From an uncultured Muribaculaceae bacterium (GTDB lineage Bacteria > Bacteroidota > Bacteroidia > Bacteroidales > Muribaculaceae), in the NCBI GenBank assembly GCA_910587355.1, contig CAJUKF010000002.1, positions 53,978 through 117,977 of the forward strand: DNA of 64,000 bases, written 5' to 3'. The notes below the pieces were generated by a model, which worked only from the letters and a program-made list of their open reading frames with translations, had not been told where the DNA came from and ran no database searches. Made by a program: the position numbers and the translations under genes. Below, piece after piece: positions 29,841 through 38,944 of this stretch; the first letter of the stretch is position 1; the number at the start of each line of letters is the position of its first letter.

Positions 29841-30392
29841 TTAGCGGGCAGCGTAAGCGGCCTGCTCTATCATCTGACGATAAGCGTAGACGCCCTCTGC
29901 AGAGATTTCGACAGTACGGTAATCGTTGCCGGTACCTGCAGGAATACGGATATGTGTGTCGTCTACGAAAGTGAAAAGTTCGTGAGTTTCGCCGTTGACA
30001 GTAATGCTCCATGAGCGGTCGTCGCTGTTGAAGTCAAGACGTACTTTGCTGCCGTCGTTGCAGCTGATGATGTCGTAGCCCTTTTCGTCGGATTTCACCA
30101 GATAACGGCCATCGTTTCCTTCAATAATTTTCTCTTTGGAAGCAATAGGATTGGTACCGCTCCAGAACTCGATGCTGTTGAGCACCAGGAAGTCGGCAAG
30201 GAACGAAACCTCGTAAACGGGGAGAATCCAGAAGCCGAGGAAAACAAGCTCGTTGACGAATTTGTTGCCTACGTTATTATTCCAGCCGAGAACACGGTTG
30301 AAAAGGGCGAAGTTGCCGATACACGAAGGAGTTGTGAGGGCCGAAACAGCGAGAAGAGCTGCCACGGCAGTGTTAATCACTTTTCTTTTCAT
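29841..30392 (-). CDS. DUF3332 family lipoprotein
   Basis: A 183-residue protein with a lipoprotein signal (AALLAVSALTTPSC, cysteine at about residue 24). The DUF3332 hallmarks are CIGNFALFNRVLGWNNNVGNKFVNELVFLGFWILPVYEVS, a membrane-associated hairpin near residues 24-65, then LVLNSIEFWSGTNP. A beta-rich C-terminal half follows (LDFNSDDRSWSITVNGE). The function is unknown; family members are small envelope proteins in Bacteroidetes. A strong terminator follows, and the MltF-like gene ends 28 bases upstream, so the two may be co-transcribed. Confidence 0.85.
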   Translation of the reverse strand: MKRKVINTAVAALLAVSALTTPSCIGNFALFNRVLGWNNNVGNKFVNELVFLGFWILPVYEVSFLADFLVLNSIEFWSGTNPIASKEKIIEGNDGRYLVKSDEKGYDIISCNDGSKVRLDFNSDDRSWSITVNGETHELFTFVDDTHIRIPAGTGNDYRTVEISAEGVYAYRQMIEQAAYAAR

Positions 30393-30420
30393 AGAATTGT
30401 TATTATTGGTTGGATATCAG

Positions 30421-31806
30421 TTATGCATTGATTTCACGACGCGCCTGCTCATAGAACGAGGTGATTTTATCGACATAGTCAACAGTTTCTGTCGCACGGC
30501 AGTAGCCGTATTTCACCACTGGGTCGTTGTAGTATTTAGGATTCATTTTCATAAGGAGCGCCTTGGCTACGTTATCGTCCCATACTGTAGGATTAAGTCC
30601 ATATTTTTTTGCAAGAGCTATTGCATCGTATACATGGGCTATGCCCACATTATAAGCCGCGATAACGAATTTTATGCGTTCTTTGTCGCTTGGCACATAC
30701 TTGCGGAGATATCCGTCGAGGTCTTCAAGAAGCATGGATGCGACTTTCACACTTACTTCGGGATTGTTGAGCTGACTCACTTTCGTACGGTATCCGCGAG
30801 CCGTACTCGGCATAATCTGCATCAGGCCGCGTGCGCCGACCCATGATTTAGCATTGGGCCGGAATTTACTTTCCTGATAAGCCTGGGCAGCCATGAGACG
30901 CCAGTCCCAGCCGATAGAAGGAGCGTATTTTTTGAAGAGATTATCATATTTTGAAATATAACCCTTCGAAAAGTCGAATTTCACAGTCGGCTCGTATTTT
31001 GTCTGCTCGAAGAAACGTTTTAGTAGCTCAGCATTCGTGCGTTGCGGAACTGCTCCGGCGAACCAGTCGTCAATCTCCTTTGCGAGTTCCTCTTTTTCTG
31101 GCGCAACAGCCCATGAGGCACGCTGCGGGAAACTTACGGCAAGGTCGACATCAAGGTCGGGATAATATGTGCTGTTAAGACTTGCAATATCACTGTCGAC
31201 AACAGTAAGGGGAATCTTGCCATCACTGACAAGCTGAATGAGGTCTTCGGTTATCAGGCTGTCAGCATCGACTTCCTTGATAATGATACCGCCACCAATC
31301 TCATCGTTAAGATTCTCAAGACGTCTCAGATAGCGGCTGTCTTTCTCCACATACACCTCTTTGCCCACAAGTTGCGTGACATCGGTGAGCACCGGCTGCC
31401 CGTGTACTTTGGGCTGTACGAGTACCTGTGTGGTATAGTTCTCCGGACCGCAAGGTATGACATACTTTTTGTAATGCTCTGTTATCGGTACGTCGTATGC
31501 AATCAAGTCCACTTTACCGGAGTCGAGCATATCGACAGCCGCAGACAGGCTGCGCGCCACCTTCAGGTCGAGCACCATATGCTTGTCGTGTGCGAGACTG
31601 TCGACCAGTGTATAGTCGTAGCCCATTGGCTCGCCTCTGTAGATGAAGTACGATGTAGGGCCGTAGAGGGTCACCACCTTCAGCGTATCGGGTGCTGGTC
31701 CGTCGGCTTCTGCCTCACTCAGCGATGAATTTCTGCTGCATGAGAGGGCTGCGCACACAAGGGCGCAGCAGAGAGTGGATTTCAATACAGTGTGCATGTG
31801 TCGCAT
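30421..31806 (-). CDS. mltF: MltF-like lytic transglycosylase (solute-binding domain + SLT domain), lipoprotein
   Basis: A peptidoglycan-cleaving lipoprotein. The signal ends in CALVCAALSCS (lipobox cysteine near residue 23). Residues about 40-265 form a family-3 extracellular solute-binding domain (LKVVTLYGPTSYFIY, LIAYDVPITEHY, TVVDSDIAS). Residues about 290-461 form the SLT transglycosylase domain: QAYQESKFRPNA holds the catalytic glutamate, then GARGLMQIMPSTARGY and FVIAAYNVGIAHVYDA. This two-domain order is that of MltF. The start is either 31806 or an in-frame ATG three codons later (31797). Confidence 0.9.
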   Translation of the reverse strand: MRHMHTVLKSTLCCALVCAALSCSRNSSLSEAEADGPAPDTLKVVTLYGPTSYFIYRGEPMGYDYTLVDSLAHDKHMVLDLKVARSLSAAVDMLDSGKVDLIAYDVPITEHYKKYVIPCGPENYTTQVLVQPKVHGQPVLTDVTQLVGKEVYVEKDSRYLRRLENLNDEIGGGIIIKEVDADSLITEDLIQLVSDGKIPLTVVDSDIASLNSTYYPDLDVDLAVSFPQRASWAVAPEKEELAKEIDDWFAGAVPQRTNAELLKRFFEQTKYEPTVKFDFSKGYISKYDNLFKKYAPSIGWDWRLMAAQAYQESKFRPNAKSWVGARGLMQIMPSTARGYRTKVSQLNNPEVSVKVASMLLEDLDGYLRKYVPSDKERIKFVIAAYNVGIAHVYDAIALAKKYGLNPTVWDDNVAKALLMKMNPKYYNDPVVKYGYCRATETVDYVDKITSFYEQARREINA

Positions 31807-31859
31807 AATGCTGTTTATCTCGCCCCGACCTCAGAAGCCGACAGAATGCTCCGGGCTTA

Positions 31860-33026
31860 TCAGTACTCGAAAGTGCCGAAAGGCGTGACTAGCGTAAGGC
31901 GTTTTGAAGGAGCTTCCTCTACACGGCCGACAACCATTGCAGGCACACCGAAGCTTTCTGAAACAGCGATTATTTCATCAGCAGCTTCAGCAGGGCAATA
32001 GATTTCCATTCGGTGACCCATGTTGAACACACGGTACATTTCCGAAGGCGCAGTCCCCGACTGGCGGCGAATGAGGTCAAAAAGCGGTGGAACGTCAAAG
32101 AACTTGTCTTTAATAACGTGTTTGTTTTCCACAAAGTTCATAATCTTTGTCTGAGCACCGCCCGAGCAGTGAATCATGCCGTGAATCTGCGGACGGCAAT
32201 GTTCGAGGACAGCCTTGATTACGGGAGCATATGTACGGGTGGGTGAAAGCACAAGTTTGCCGGCATTGACAGGAGCGCCTTCGACTGAGTCGGTAAGACC
32301 GAGCTTGCCGCAGTAAACGAGTTCTACAGGGAGGCCGTTGTCGTAGGTTTCAGGATATTTATCGCGCACCTGCGGACCGAATACATCGTGGCGAGCCGAG
32401 GTGAGACCGTTACTGCCCATACCGCCGTTATACTCGGTCTCATATTTAGCCTGACCATAGGAAGCAAGACCAATGATTACATCGCCCGCCTTTATATTTG
32501 CATTGTCAATGACATCGGCGCGCTTCATGCGGCAGGTGACAGTGCTGTCAACAATGATAGTGCGGACCAAATCGCCGACATCAGCTGTCTCGCCACCTGT
32601 TGTATAGATATTGACACCGTATTTGCGCAGGTCGGCAACCAGTTCTTCCGTACCGTTTATAATGGCGGAGATTACCTCTCCGGGAACAAGCCGTTTGTTT
32701 CGTCCGATTGTCGATGAAAGCAAAATATTGTCGGTGGCGCCGACGCAGAGCAAATCATCGATATTCATTATAAGGGCGTCCTGTGCGATACCTTTCCAGA
32801 CGGATAGGTCGCCGGTCTCGCGCCAGTAAGCATAGGCAAGCGACGACTTCGTACCGGCGCCGTCGGCATGCATTATATTGCAGTATTCGGCGTCTCCGCC
32901 AAGATAATCGGGAATAATCTTGCAGAAAGCGCCGGGATAGATGCCTTTGTCAATGTTCTTGATAGCCGCATGTACGTCGGTTTTTGTAGCCGATACACCG
33001 CGGAGGTCATAACGTTCGTTTGCCAT
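31860..33026 (-). CDS. purM: Phosphoribosylformylglycinamidine cyclo-ligase (AIR synthetase)
   Basis: Fifth step of purine synthesis: it closes formylglycinamidine ribonucleotide to aminoimidazole ribonucleotide with ATP. The AIRS-type start (YDLRGVSATKTDVHAAIKNID), HADGAGTKSSLAYAYW, DALIMNIDDLLCVGA and TTGGETADVGDLVRTII fit PurM of the Bacteroidetes type. At 388 aa it is slightly longer than E. coli PurM. It lies 23 bases downstream of the antiporter gene on the same strand and is probably read from it. Confidence 0.93.
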   Translation of the reverse strand: MANERYDLRGVSATKTDVHAAIKNIDKGIYPGAFCKIIPDYLGGDAEYCNIMHADGAGTKSSLAYAYWRETGDLSVWKGIAQDALIMNIDDLLCVGATDNILLSSTIGRNKRLVPGEVISAIINGTEELVADLRKYGVNIYTTGGETADVGDLVRTIIVDSTVTCRMKRADVIDNANIKAGDVIIGLASYGQAKYETEYNGGMGSNGLTSARHDVFGPQVRDKYPETYDNGLPVELVYCGKLGLTDSVEGAPVNAGKLVLSPTRTYAPVIKAVLEHCRPQIHGMIHCSGGAQTKIMNFVENKHVIKDKFFDVPPLFDLIRRQSGTAPSEMYRVFNMGHRMEIYCPAEAADEIIAVSESFGVPAMVVGRVEEAPSKRLTLVTPFGTFEY

Positions 33027-33049
33027 ATCTCTATAATATGATGATTGAT

Positions 33050-35251
33050 TTATTTCATACGGTTTACTTTATAAGGCTCGCCTACAACCCATAGAATATC
33101 GCCGGGCTGGAATACAAGGTCGGGCTGAGAGTCGATATGCGTGTTTCCGCGGTCAACAGCCACGACAAGCGCGTCGAAAGTGTCGCGGAGCGATGCAGAG
33201 CGAGGAGTTTTCGATATCAGAGGAGATGTATCGGAGAGAAGTATGCGATTAAGCTTTATTTCGGACGGGTCGACAACAATGTCGGGCTCCGGGAGATTTT
33301 TCTCCACATCGGGCAACATCCGCTCGATTTCCTCGTCGGTGCCGATTACACTTATTACATCGCCGGGGTATATGCGCGTGCGTCCGTCGGGAATTGGTAT
33401 GTACTGCGTACCACGCTGTATGCCCACGATATTCACGCCGAAACTGCGGCGCACATCACTGTCCATAAGACGCTGGCCGACAAACGAACAGCCTGAGCCC
33501 ACAGTAATATATGCTTTATGGAGGTCGTGGACCACGGCATTTTTCTTGCCGCTGCGGCGGAGTTCGCGCTCATTGAGATTGTCAAGAAATTTGCTCTCTA
33601 TTTTTGCCATGCTCTCGCGTACTTTTCTTGAGAAAACAAGCACTACAAGAAGTATGACCGCCACGGCTACGAGCACACCGGCCTTGGCAGAATAATACAG
33701 TGTCATGGCCCTCACTACAAATGCCACGGATATGAGTATACGCACAAGCGTCACAACAAGACGAGGCACACGACCCTCACGGACTTCGTACGTGTCGGCT
33801 TTAGGTGCATTGATAGGCAGCATGAGCGCCACCAGGAACGGCGACATGATACCCAGAGTAATCACCACGCATACCACACGGCTCCACTCACCGAATATTC
33901 CCTCCACGTGATGCACGAGCAGCTTGTCGGAAATGACGAGAATACCGGTGAGAATGATGCAGTAAAGCAATGTGCTGCCCAAATGACGCCGGATAACGCG
34001 CCCCCATGGCCGCCCTCCGTCACTGCTGCGGTCGGCCTGACGCTGATAACGGTCAATGAGAAAATTGAGTCTTGCCGGAAGATGCCGCTCTATCATCGCA
34101 TACACAGGGGCGGCCATCTTTATAAAATAAGGAGTGGTGAAGGTGGTTATTACAGAGACCGCCACAACAATAGGGTATATGGTTTTGTCAAGCACTCCGA
34201 GCGACATACCGAGAGTGGCTATGATAAATGCGAATTCACCTATCTGCGTCAGAGAGAATCCCGATTCGATAGCCACCTTGAGCGTCTGGCCCGTAAGAAG
34301 CATACCGAAAGTACCGAATACAATCATGCCTATTATAACTGTCAGCGACAATATGAGTATTGGGCCCCAGTAATGGGCAAGAATCGCCGGCTGTACCATC
34401 ATGCCTACCGAAATAAAGAATACTGAACCGAAAAGGTCTTTCACGGGAGTGACTACATGCTCTATACGCTCGGCATATGATGTGCCGGCAAGAATCGAGC
34501 CCATGACGAAGGCTCCGAGAGCAAGCGAGAATCCGCAAGCGACTGAAAAGACGGCCATGCCGAGGCATAGACCCATTGAAACGACCAGCAGTGTCTCACT
34601 GTTGAGATAACGCCTGATGCTGTTGAGCACCGAAGGCAATACGTATACGCCGACCAAAAACCAGCTTACGAGGAAGAAAACAAGTTTGCCTACCGAATAA
34701 AGAAGTTCGGAACCCTCGACGCTTTTGTTTATGGCAATCGAGGAAAGAAGTACCATCATCAACACGGCGAAAAGGTCTTCGACAATAAGCACCGCGAGCA
34801 CCAGCGAAGCAAATTTCTTCTGCCTGAGCCCCATGTCGTTGAAAGCCTTGATTATGATAGTTGTCGACGACATGGAGAGCATGCCGCCAAGGAACAGACT
34901 GTTGATGGAATTGAAACCCATGAGACGGCCCATGCCGAAACCGACACACATCATGCCAGTGATAATCACAAGAGCCGTAACGACCGCAGAGCCGCCGGAA
35001 TTGACAAGCTTCTTAAAACTGAACTCAAGACCAAGCGAGAAAAGAAGCACAACAATGCCTATCTGAGCCCAGAAGTCTATGTTGGCCTCGTTTGTAATTG
35101 AAGGCAGATATTGAAAATGAGGGCTCGCCAGAAATCCGGCCACAATATAGCCGAGCACCACCGGCTGTCGTATGGCCTTGAAGACCACTGTGACGACAGC
35201 ACCCAAAAGAAGAATGAATGCGAGGTCGGTAATAAGTCTTTCAATATCCAT
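33050..35251 (-). CDS. CPA2-type cation:proton antiporter with C-terminal TrkA-C domains
   Basis: A 733-residue inner-membrane antiporter. The N-terminal half (about residues 5-395) has around twelve membrane segments of the Kef/CPA2 type, with VVLLFSLGLEFSFKKL, GGMLSMSSTTIIIKAF and SGFSLTQIGEFAFIIATLG. Four more hydrophobic segments follow (about 420-560), then two TrkA-C-like cytoplasmic domains (about 575-650, ending in PGDVISVIGTDEEIERM, and 670-733, ending in PGDILWVVGEPYKVNRM). It is likely to exchange K+ or Na+ for H+ under ligand control. It sits between mgtC-like and purM genes with gaps of 7 and 23 bases. Confidence 0.87.
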   Translation of the reverse strand: MDIERLITDLAFILLLGAVVTVVFKAIRQPVVLGYIVAGFLASPHFQYLPSITNEANIDFWAQIGIVVLLFSLGLEFSFKKLVNSGGSAVVTALVIITGMMCVGFGMGRLMGFNSINSLFLGGMLSMSSTTIIIKAFNDMGLRQKKFASLVLAVLIVEDLFAVLMMVLLSSIAINKSVEGSELLYSVGKLVFFLVSWFLVGVYVLPSVLNSIRRYLNSETLLVVSMGLCLGMAVFSVACGFSLALGAFVMGSILAGTSYAERIEHVVTPVKDLFGSVFFISVGMMVQPAILAHYWGPILILSLTVIIGMIVFGTFGMLLTGQTLKVAIESGFSLTQIGEFAFIIATLGMSLGVLDKTIYPIVVAVSVITTFTTPYFIKMAAPVYAMIERHLPARLNFLIDRYQRQADRSSDGGRPWGRVIRRHLGSTLLYCIILTGILVISDKLLVHHVEGIFGEWSRVVCVVITLGIMSPFLVALMLPINAPKADTYEVREGRVPRLVVTLVRILISVAFVVRAMTLYYSAKAGVLVAVAVILLVVLVFSRKVRESMAKIESKFLDNLNERELRRSGKKNAVVHDLHKAYITVGSGCSFVGQRLMDSDVRRSFGVNIVGIQRGTQYIPIPDGRTRIYPGDVISVIGTDEEIERMLPDVEKNLPEPDIVVDPSEIKLNRILLSDTSPLISKTPRSASLRDTFDALVVAVDRGNTHIDSQPDLVFQPGDILWVVGEPYKVNRMK

Positions 35252-35258
35252 ATTTCAA

Positions 35259-35987
35259 TCAAATACTTAGCTGATTAGCAAGTGTGATAGCCTTTGTGGG
35301 ATGCAGTCTCTCGAAAGCGGAGAAGAGCTTTATGTAGTTGGTGCTCTCGAGCACGAGAACCACAAGATTGAGGCGTGTCTCGGTGTCGACGAAATCATAC
35401 TCGACATAAAAGTTGACAAGCGACACATTATTCTCCGCAAGCACCTTGCGGTAATCGGCGATATCGCGGATTATGTCGGCAGTGCGGATGCGTATGATAC
35501 GCGAAGTGGAACCGCGGCTCACCCGTTGCTCCACCTTCTCCAGGCGCACAAGAACCAGCAGTATCAGCGCGCACGCCACAATCGAAAGCACATACATACC
35601 CACACCTACAGCCATGCCGATGATTGCCACCATCCAGATGCCTGCCGCCGTGGTTAGTCCGCGGACCGAACCCTTCATCTGAATGATAGCGCCGGCACCG
35701 AGAAAACCGATACCGGTGATTACCTGGGCTGCTATTCGGCCAGGGTCGCCGTTCTTCAGGCCCATATATTCCTGAGGCACATAGATTGAGAGGAGCATCG
35801 CCAGAGTCGCGCCCATACTTATGAGCGAGAAAGTTCGCACACCCGCGGTCTGCCCCTTGCGCTTGCGCTCGAAACCCACAACCGCTCCGAGAAGCATACT
35901 CAGCACCATTTTAAACACGGCACCGATTGTATTGACTTCTATCGAAGTGATTTGCAGATAAATATATGTGAATATATCGGCTATCAA
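35259..35987 (-). CDS. MgtC/SapB family membrane protein
   Basis: A 242-residue membrane protein. The MgtC signature region is LSMLLGAVVGFERKRKGQTAGVRTFSLISMGATLAML, followed by RIAAQVITGIGFLGAGAII and GLTTAAGIWMVAIIGMAVG. A soluble C-terminal domain of about 80 residues follows. The start is a TTG at 35987; the next in-frame ATG would remove 26 residues just before the first conserved segment. It follows the coiled-coil gene by 6 bases and overlaps nothing downstream. MgtC proteins act in Mg2+ limitation and modulate ATP synthase in Salmonella; the role here is inferred only from the family. Confidence 0.85.
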   Translation of the reverse strand: MIADIFTYIYLQITSIEVNTIGAVFKMVLSMLLGAVVGFERKRKGQTAGVRTFSLISMGATLAMLLSIYVPQEYMGLKNGDPGRIAAQVITGIGFLGAGAIIQMKGSVRGLTTAAGIWMVAIIGMAVGVGMYVLSIVACALILLVLVRLEKVEQRVSRGSTSRIIRIRTADIIRDIADYRKVLAENNVSLVNFYVEYDFVDTETRLNLVVLVLESTNYIKLFSAFERLHPTKAITLANQLSI

Positions 35988-35993
35988 GAGAAT

Positions 35994-36956
35994 TTATTTA
36001 AGAGTGAACGAACGCGAAATAAGACGGAAATTATCGGCAAAGAGTTCAACCTGATAGTCTCCGGCCATAAGGGGTGTATTCACATCGTAGAAGATTGTCA
36101 CTCCACCTATTTCCTCGCCGGCATACTCTATGGTTTTGCGGGCAGTATAGCCAACCTGACCGCCCTCGAAGTCGAAGGTTGCACCGTTGCCGAGCAGCTG
36201 GCCGGAAGGCGACATTATGCGCATATAAATAGTCTTTTCACCCACGGGAGTCGAGTTGTTCTGCGGAATAGTGAAAGTAGCCTTAAGCTGAGTTGCCTTT
36301 GACACCTTCTTCTCCGTCTTGCCTTTTTTGTTAAGAGGCGTAAGATTGAGACCGGTCACATTGAGTTTCTCGGCGAGAGTCATACGCTCGCTGAGTACTT
36401 CGTTGCGGCGCGTTGTTTCGGTCACCTGAGACGACAGGCGCGTATTGCGCTCCTTGATTTCCTGATTCTCGGAGCGGAGAGCCTCGTTTTCTTTGTTCAG
36501 ACGGTCAATCTCCTCCACATAGTGGCGGAGCAAGGCACGGAGAGTGCCGATTTCGTCTTTGAGTTTTGCAATTTCCGCAGCGCTTTTGTGCTTCTGGTTC
36601 TTGAGTTCCTGCTGGAGTTTTTCCACCTGCACACGGGCAGCTTCGTATTTGTCGTTGAGCTCACGCTTTACAGAGTCGTCCATTATATAGCGACGTGAAT
36701 TCTCAAACTGCGCGAACTCTTCATTGAGCATTGCGTAATCACTTTCGAGCTGGCTCTGAGCCATGTCAAGCTGAAGCTGCTCCATCTGGGTCTGGGCCGC
36801 CTCGGCCCGTTTATTGGCACGCACGGCCGTAAAAACAAGCCAGCCGACAAGTATTGCGAGAATCACTGCAGCGCATGCTATAAGCAGATTGCGCTTTGTT
36901 TCACCATTGTTATTTTGCGGAGAACGGCTGCCTCCGGGAGTGGTAGGTGTATTCAT
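35994..36956 (-). CDS. Single-pass membrane protein with long coiled coil and C-terminal beta domain
   Basis: A 320-residue protein I do not recognise. After a short cytoplasmic tail there is one membrane segment (residues about 22-47, LLIACAAVILAILVGWLVFTAV). Next comes a heptad-rich coiled coil (about 50-205) full of Glu, Lys and Leu (RALLRHYVEEIDRLNKENEAL, ERNTRLSSQVTETTRRNEVL). A globular beta-rich domain of about 105 residues ends the protein (TFTIPQNNSTPVGEKTIYMRI, EIGGVTIFYDVNTPLMAGDY). Similar proteins are common in Bacteroidetes as conserved hypotheticals. It heads the minus-strand run to mgtC, the antiporter and purM. Confidence 0.7.
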   Translation of the reverse strand: MNTPTTPGGSRSPQNNNGETKRNLLIACAAVILAILVGWLVFTAVRANKRAEAAQTQMEQLQLDMAQSQLESDYAMLNEEFAQFENSRRYIMDDSVKRELNDKYEAARVQVEKLQQELKNQKHKSAAEIAKLKDEIGTLRALLRHYVEEIDRLNKENEALRSENQEIKERNTRLSSQVTETTRRNEVLSERMTLAEKLNVTGLNLTPLNKKGKTEKKVSKATQLKATFTIPQNNSTPVGEKTIYMRIMSPSGQLLGNGATFDFEGGQVGYTARKTIEYAGEEIGGVTIFYDVNTPLMAGDYQVELFADNFRLISRSFTLK

Positions 36957-36991
36957 ATCGGTTATCTAATCTTCTCTTTATTTTCAAAGTA

Positions 36992-36999
36992 CAAAATTA
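36992..36999 (-). promoter_or_regulatory. Probable -7 box for the coiled-coil gene
   Basis: TAATTTTG on the minus strand matches TAnnTTTG; the leader to the ATG at 36956 is about 30 nt. The remaining gap up to 37192 is AT-rich and holds no gene I can see; a TATCTTG near 37162 may be a weak box for the next gene. Confidence 0.45.
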
Positions 37000-37192
37000 C
37001 TTAATATCGGTGAAACAGCAAGCGATGAAACATTGAAAATTTTCGCCTCTGCGCACTAAACGCAATAAAAAAGGGTCTGGGTAAAAGCCTCCGAGTGGAA
37101 AATATGGCGCTTTAATTAAAACAAATGTTAATTAAATATGCATGTATGGGAATTAATGATTATCTTGCAGCAAAATACGTAAGTTTCACGAC

Positions 37193-38932
37193 ATGGAACT
37201 CAGATTACCACCCCGCAGTGACGGCCGGGCACCCCAGACAATCACAATCACACCGGCCATGTCTTTTGTCATAATCGGTGCCAACGGTGCCGGCAAGACA
37301 CGGTTCACCGACTCAATAATCCAAAGTCTCGGCGACAAGGCGTTCAGTCTGTCGGCTCTCGACGCGCTCTACAACCGCAAGACACCCGATGCCGATGCAC
37401 CGTCGTCGCTGCTGCGCCGTCTGTCGCCTGCGATACTGGCCCAGGCCGAGAAGAGCTCTCCGGCACCGACGCTGATTGACATGCTTCTGCTGCAACTCAT
37501 GCACGACGAACTGGTAAATCTGATTGGATATAAACTCGCCGTTGCCGGTGGCCGGAAATCGGAGCTCAGGCCAACGCGTCTTGACCGTGTAATATCGCTG
37601 TGGCAGGAAGTCTTTCCAGGCAACCGCGTGCTCACCGAGAGCGGCAAGATACTGTTCACACGCGACATCGACATGAACGCCTATTCGGCCGTACGCCTCT
37701 CCGACGGCGAGAAGGCCGTGCTTTACTATGCCGGCGCGGTGCTGTACGCACCCGCAGGCGCGATAATCTTTGTCGATTCGCCAGAGATGTTCCTCCATCC
37801 TACCCTTACGGCCTCGCTTTGGAACCGGCTCGAGGCACTAAGAAGCGACTGCACATTCTGCTACACGACCCACGACACCGAATTCACGGCTTCGCGCAAT
37901 ACCGCTCCGGCAATATGGGTGCGCGACTGCGACTCACAGAAAGACACCTGGGATTACGAACTGCTCCAGCCGGAATCGAAAATATCACCGGAGCTATACA
38001 TGACCATTGTAGGGGCACGCAAACCGGTGCTGTTCATCGAAGGCGACAGCGAACATTCAATCGATGCAAAGCTCTATCCACTGATATTTCCTGACTACAC
38101 CGTACGCTCGCTCGGCAGCTGCAACAAGGTGATTGAGTCGACACGTACGTTCAACGACCTCTCGTCTTTCCACAAAATGGATTCTTTCGGCATTGTCGAC
38201 CGTGACCGTCGCGACGACGCTGAAGTGTGCTATCTGCGACGGAAAAAAATCATGGTTCCCAATGTTGCTGAAATCGAGAACATGCTTCTGATTGAGGATA
38301 TAGTGCGTACCATGGCTACCGTCGCCGGCAAGGACCCCGACCGGGTCTTCTTCAAAGTGAAACGGGCAATCATCAGTCTTTTCCGCGCCGACCTCAGACA
38401 GCAGGCTCTGCTGCACACACGGCACCGCGTGAAACGGACCATCGAATACCGGGTAGACGCACGCTGTGACAATGTCGAGATGCTCGAGGAACATCTCACG
38501 GAACTACTGAAAGAAATAAATCCGACATCCGTCTACGAAGAGTTCTGCCGTCAGTTCCATACTTTCGAGCAAAACGAAGATTATGAAGCGATTCTCCGCG
38601 TCTTCAATCAGAAATCAATTCTTATCAGCTGCAATGTGGCGCAACTCTGCGACTTACAGAACCGTGACAAGTATATCGACGCTGTAATCAATGTATTGCG
38701 GCACAACACTCCATATGCCGAACGCATCCGGGCGGCAGTGCGGAAATGTCTTGCCGCCGACACCATTCAGACGGAAAGCGAAAAGAAACCAAAAGCGGAA
38801 AAAAGGCCTGAAAAACAAGCCGAGAACCCCGCTGCCGAGCAGCCTTACCGACAATTCCACTCGCAGAGGAATTTCACCGGCAATAAAAAGAAAAAACGCT
38901 ACCGCAGCCACAGGAACGACCGCGACCGATAA
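37193..38932 (+). CDS. ABC-type ATPase fused to DUF4435 (TOPRIM-like) domain; PARIS/OLD-like
   Basis: A 579-residue single-chain protein. Residues 1-260 form an ABC/SMC-type ATPase: Walker A GANGAGKT (29-36), signature-like LSDGEKAVLYYAGA, Walker B IIFVDSPEMFLHP (about 194) and a switch histidine in TTHDTEF. Residues about 278-480 form DUF4435: VLFIEGDSEHSIDAKLY supplies the first acidic residues of a TOPRIM-like site, GIVDRDRRDDAE (about 333) the aspartates, and PNVAEIENMLL is the family motif. The C-terminal 60 residues are basic and disordered (KKKKRYRSHRNDRDR). This is the domain pair of PARIS (AriA plus AriB) in one gene. A housekeeping OLD-like role is the main alternative. Confidence 0.75.
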   Translation: MELRLPPRSDGRAPQTITITPAMSFVIIGANGAGKTRFTDSIIQSLGDKAFSLSALDALYNRKTPDADAPSSLLRRLSPAILAQAEKSSPAPTLIDMLLLQLMHDELVNLIGYKLAVAGGRKSELRPTRLDRVISLWQEVFPGNRVLTESGKILFTRDIDMNAYSAVRLSDGEKAVLYYAGAVLYAPAGAIIFVDSPEMFLHPTLTASLWNRLEALRSDCTFCYTTHDTEFTASRNTAPAIWVRDCDSQKDTWDYELLQPESKISPELYMTIVGARKPVLFIEGDSEHSIDAKLYPLIFPDYTVRSLGSCNKVIESTRTFNDLSSFHKMDSFGIVDRDRRDDAEVCYLRRKKIMVPNVAEIENMLLIEDIVRTMATVAGKDPDRVFFKVKRAIISLFRADLRQQALLHTRHRVKRTIEYRVDARCDNVEMLEEHLTELLKEINPTSVYEEFCRQFHTFEQNEDYEAILRVFNQKSILISCNVAQLCDLQNRDKYIDAVINVLRHNTPYAERIRAAVRKCLAADTIQTESEKKPKAEKRPEKQAENPAAEQPYRQFHSQRNFTGNKKKKRYRSHRNDRDR

Positions 38933-38944
38933 AAAATCACGCCA

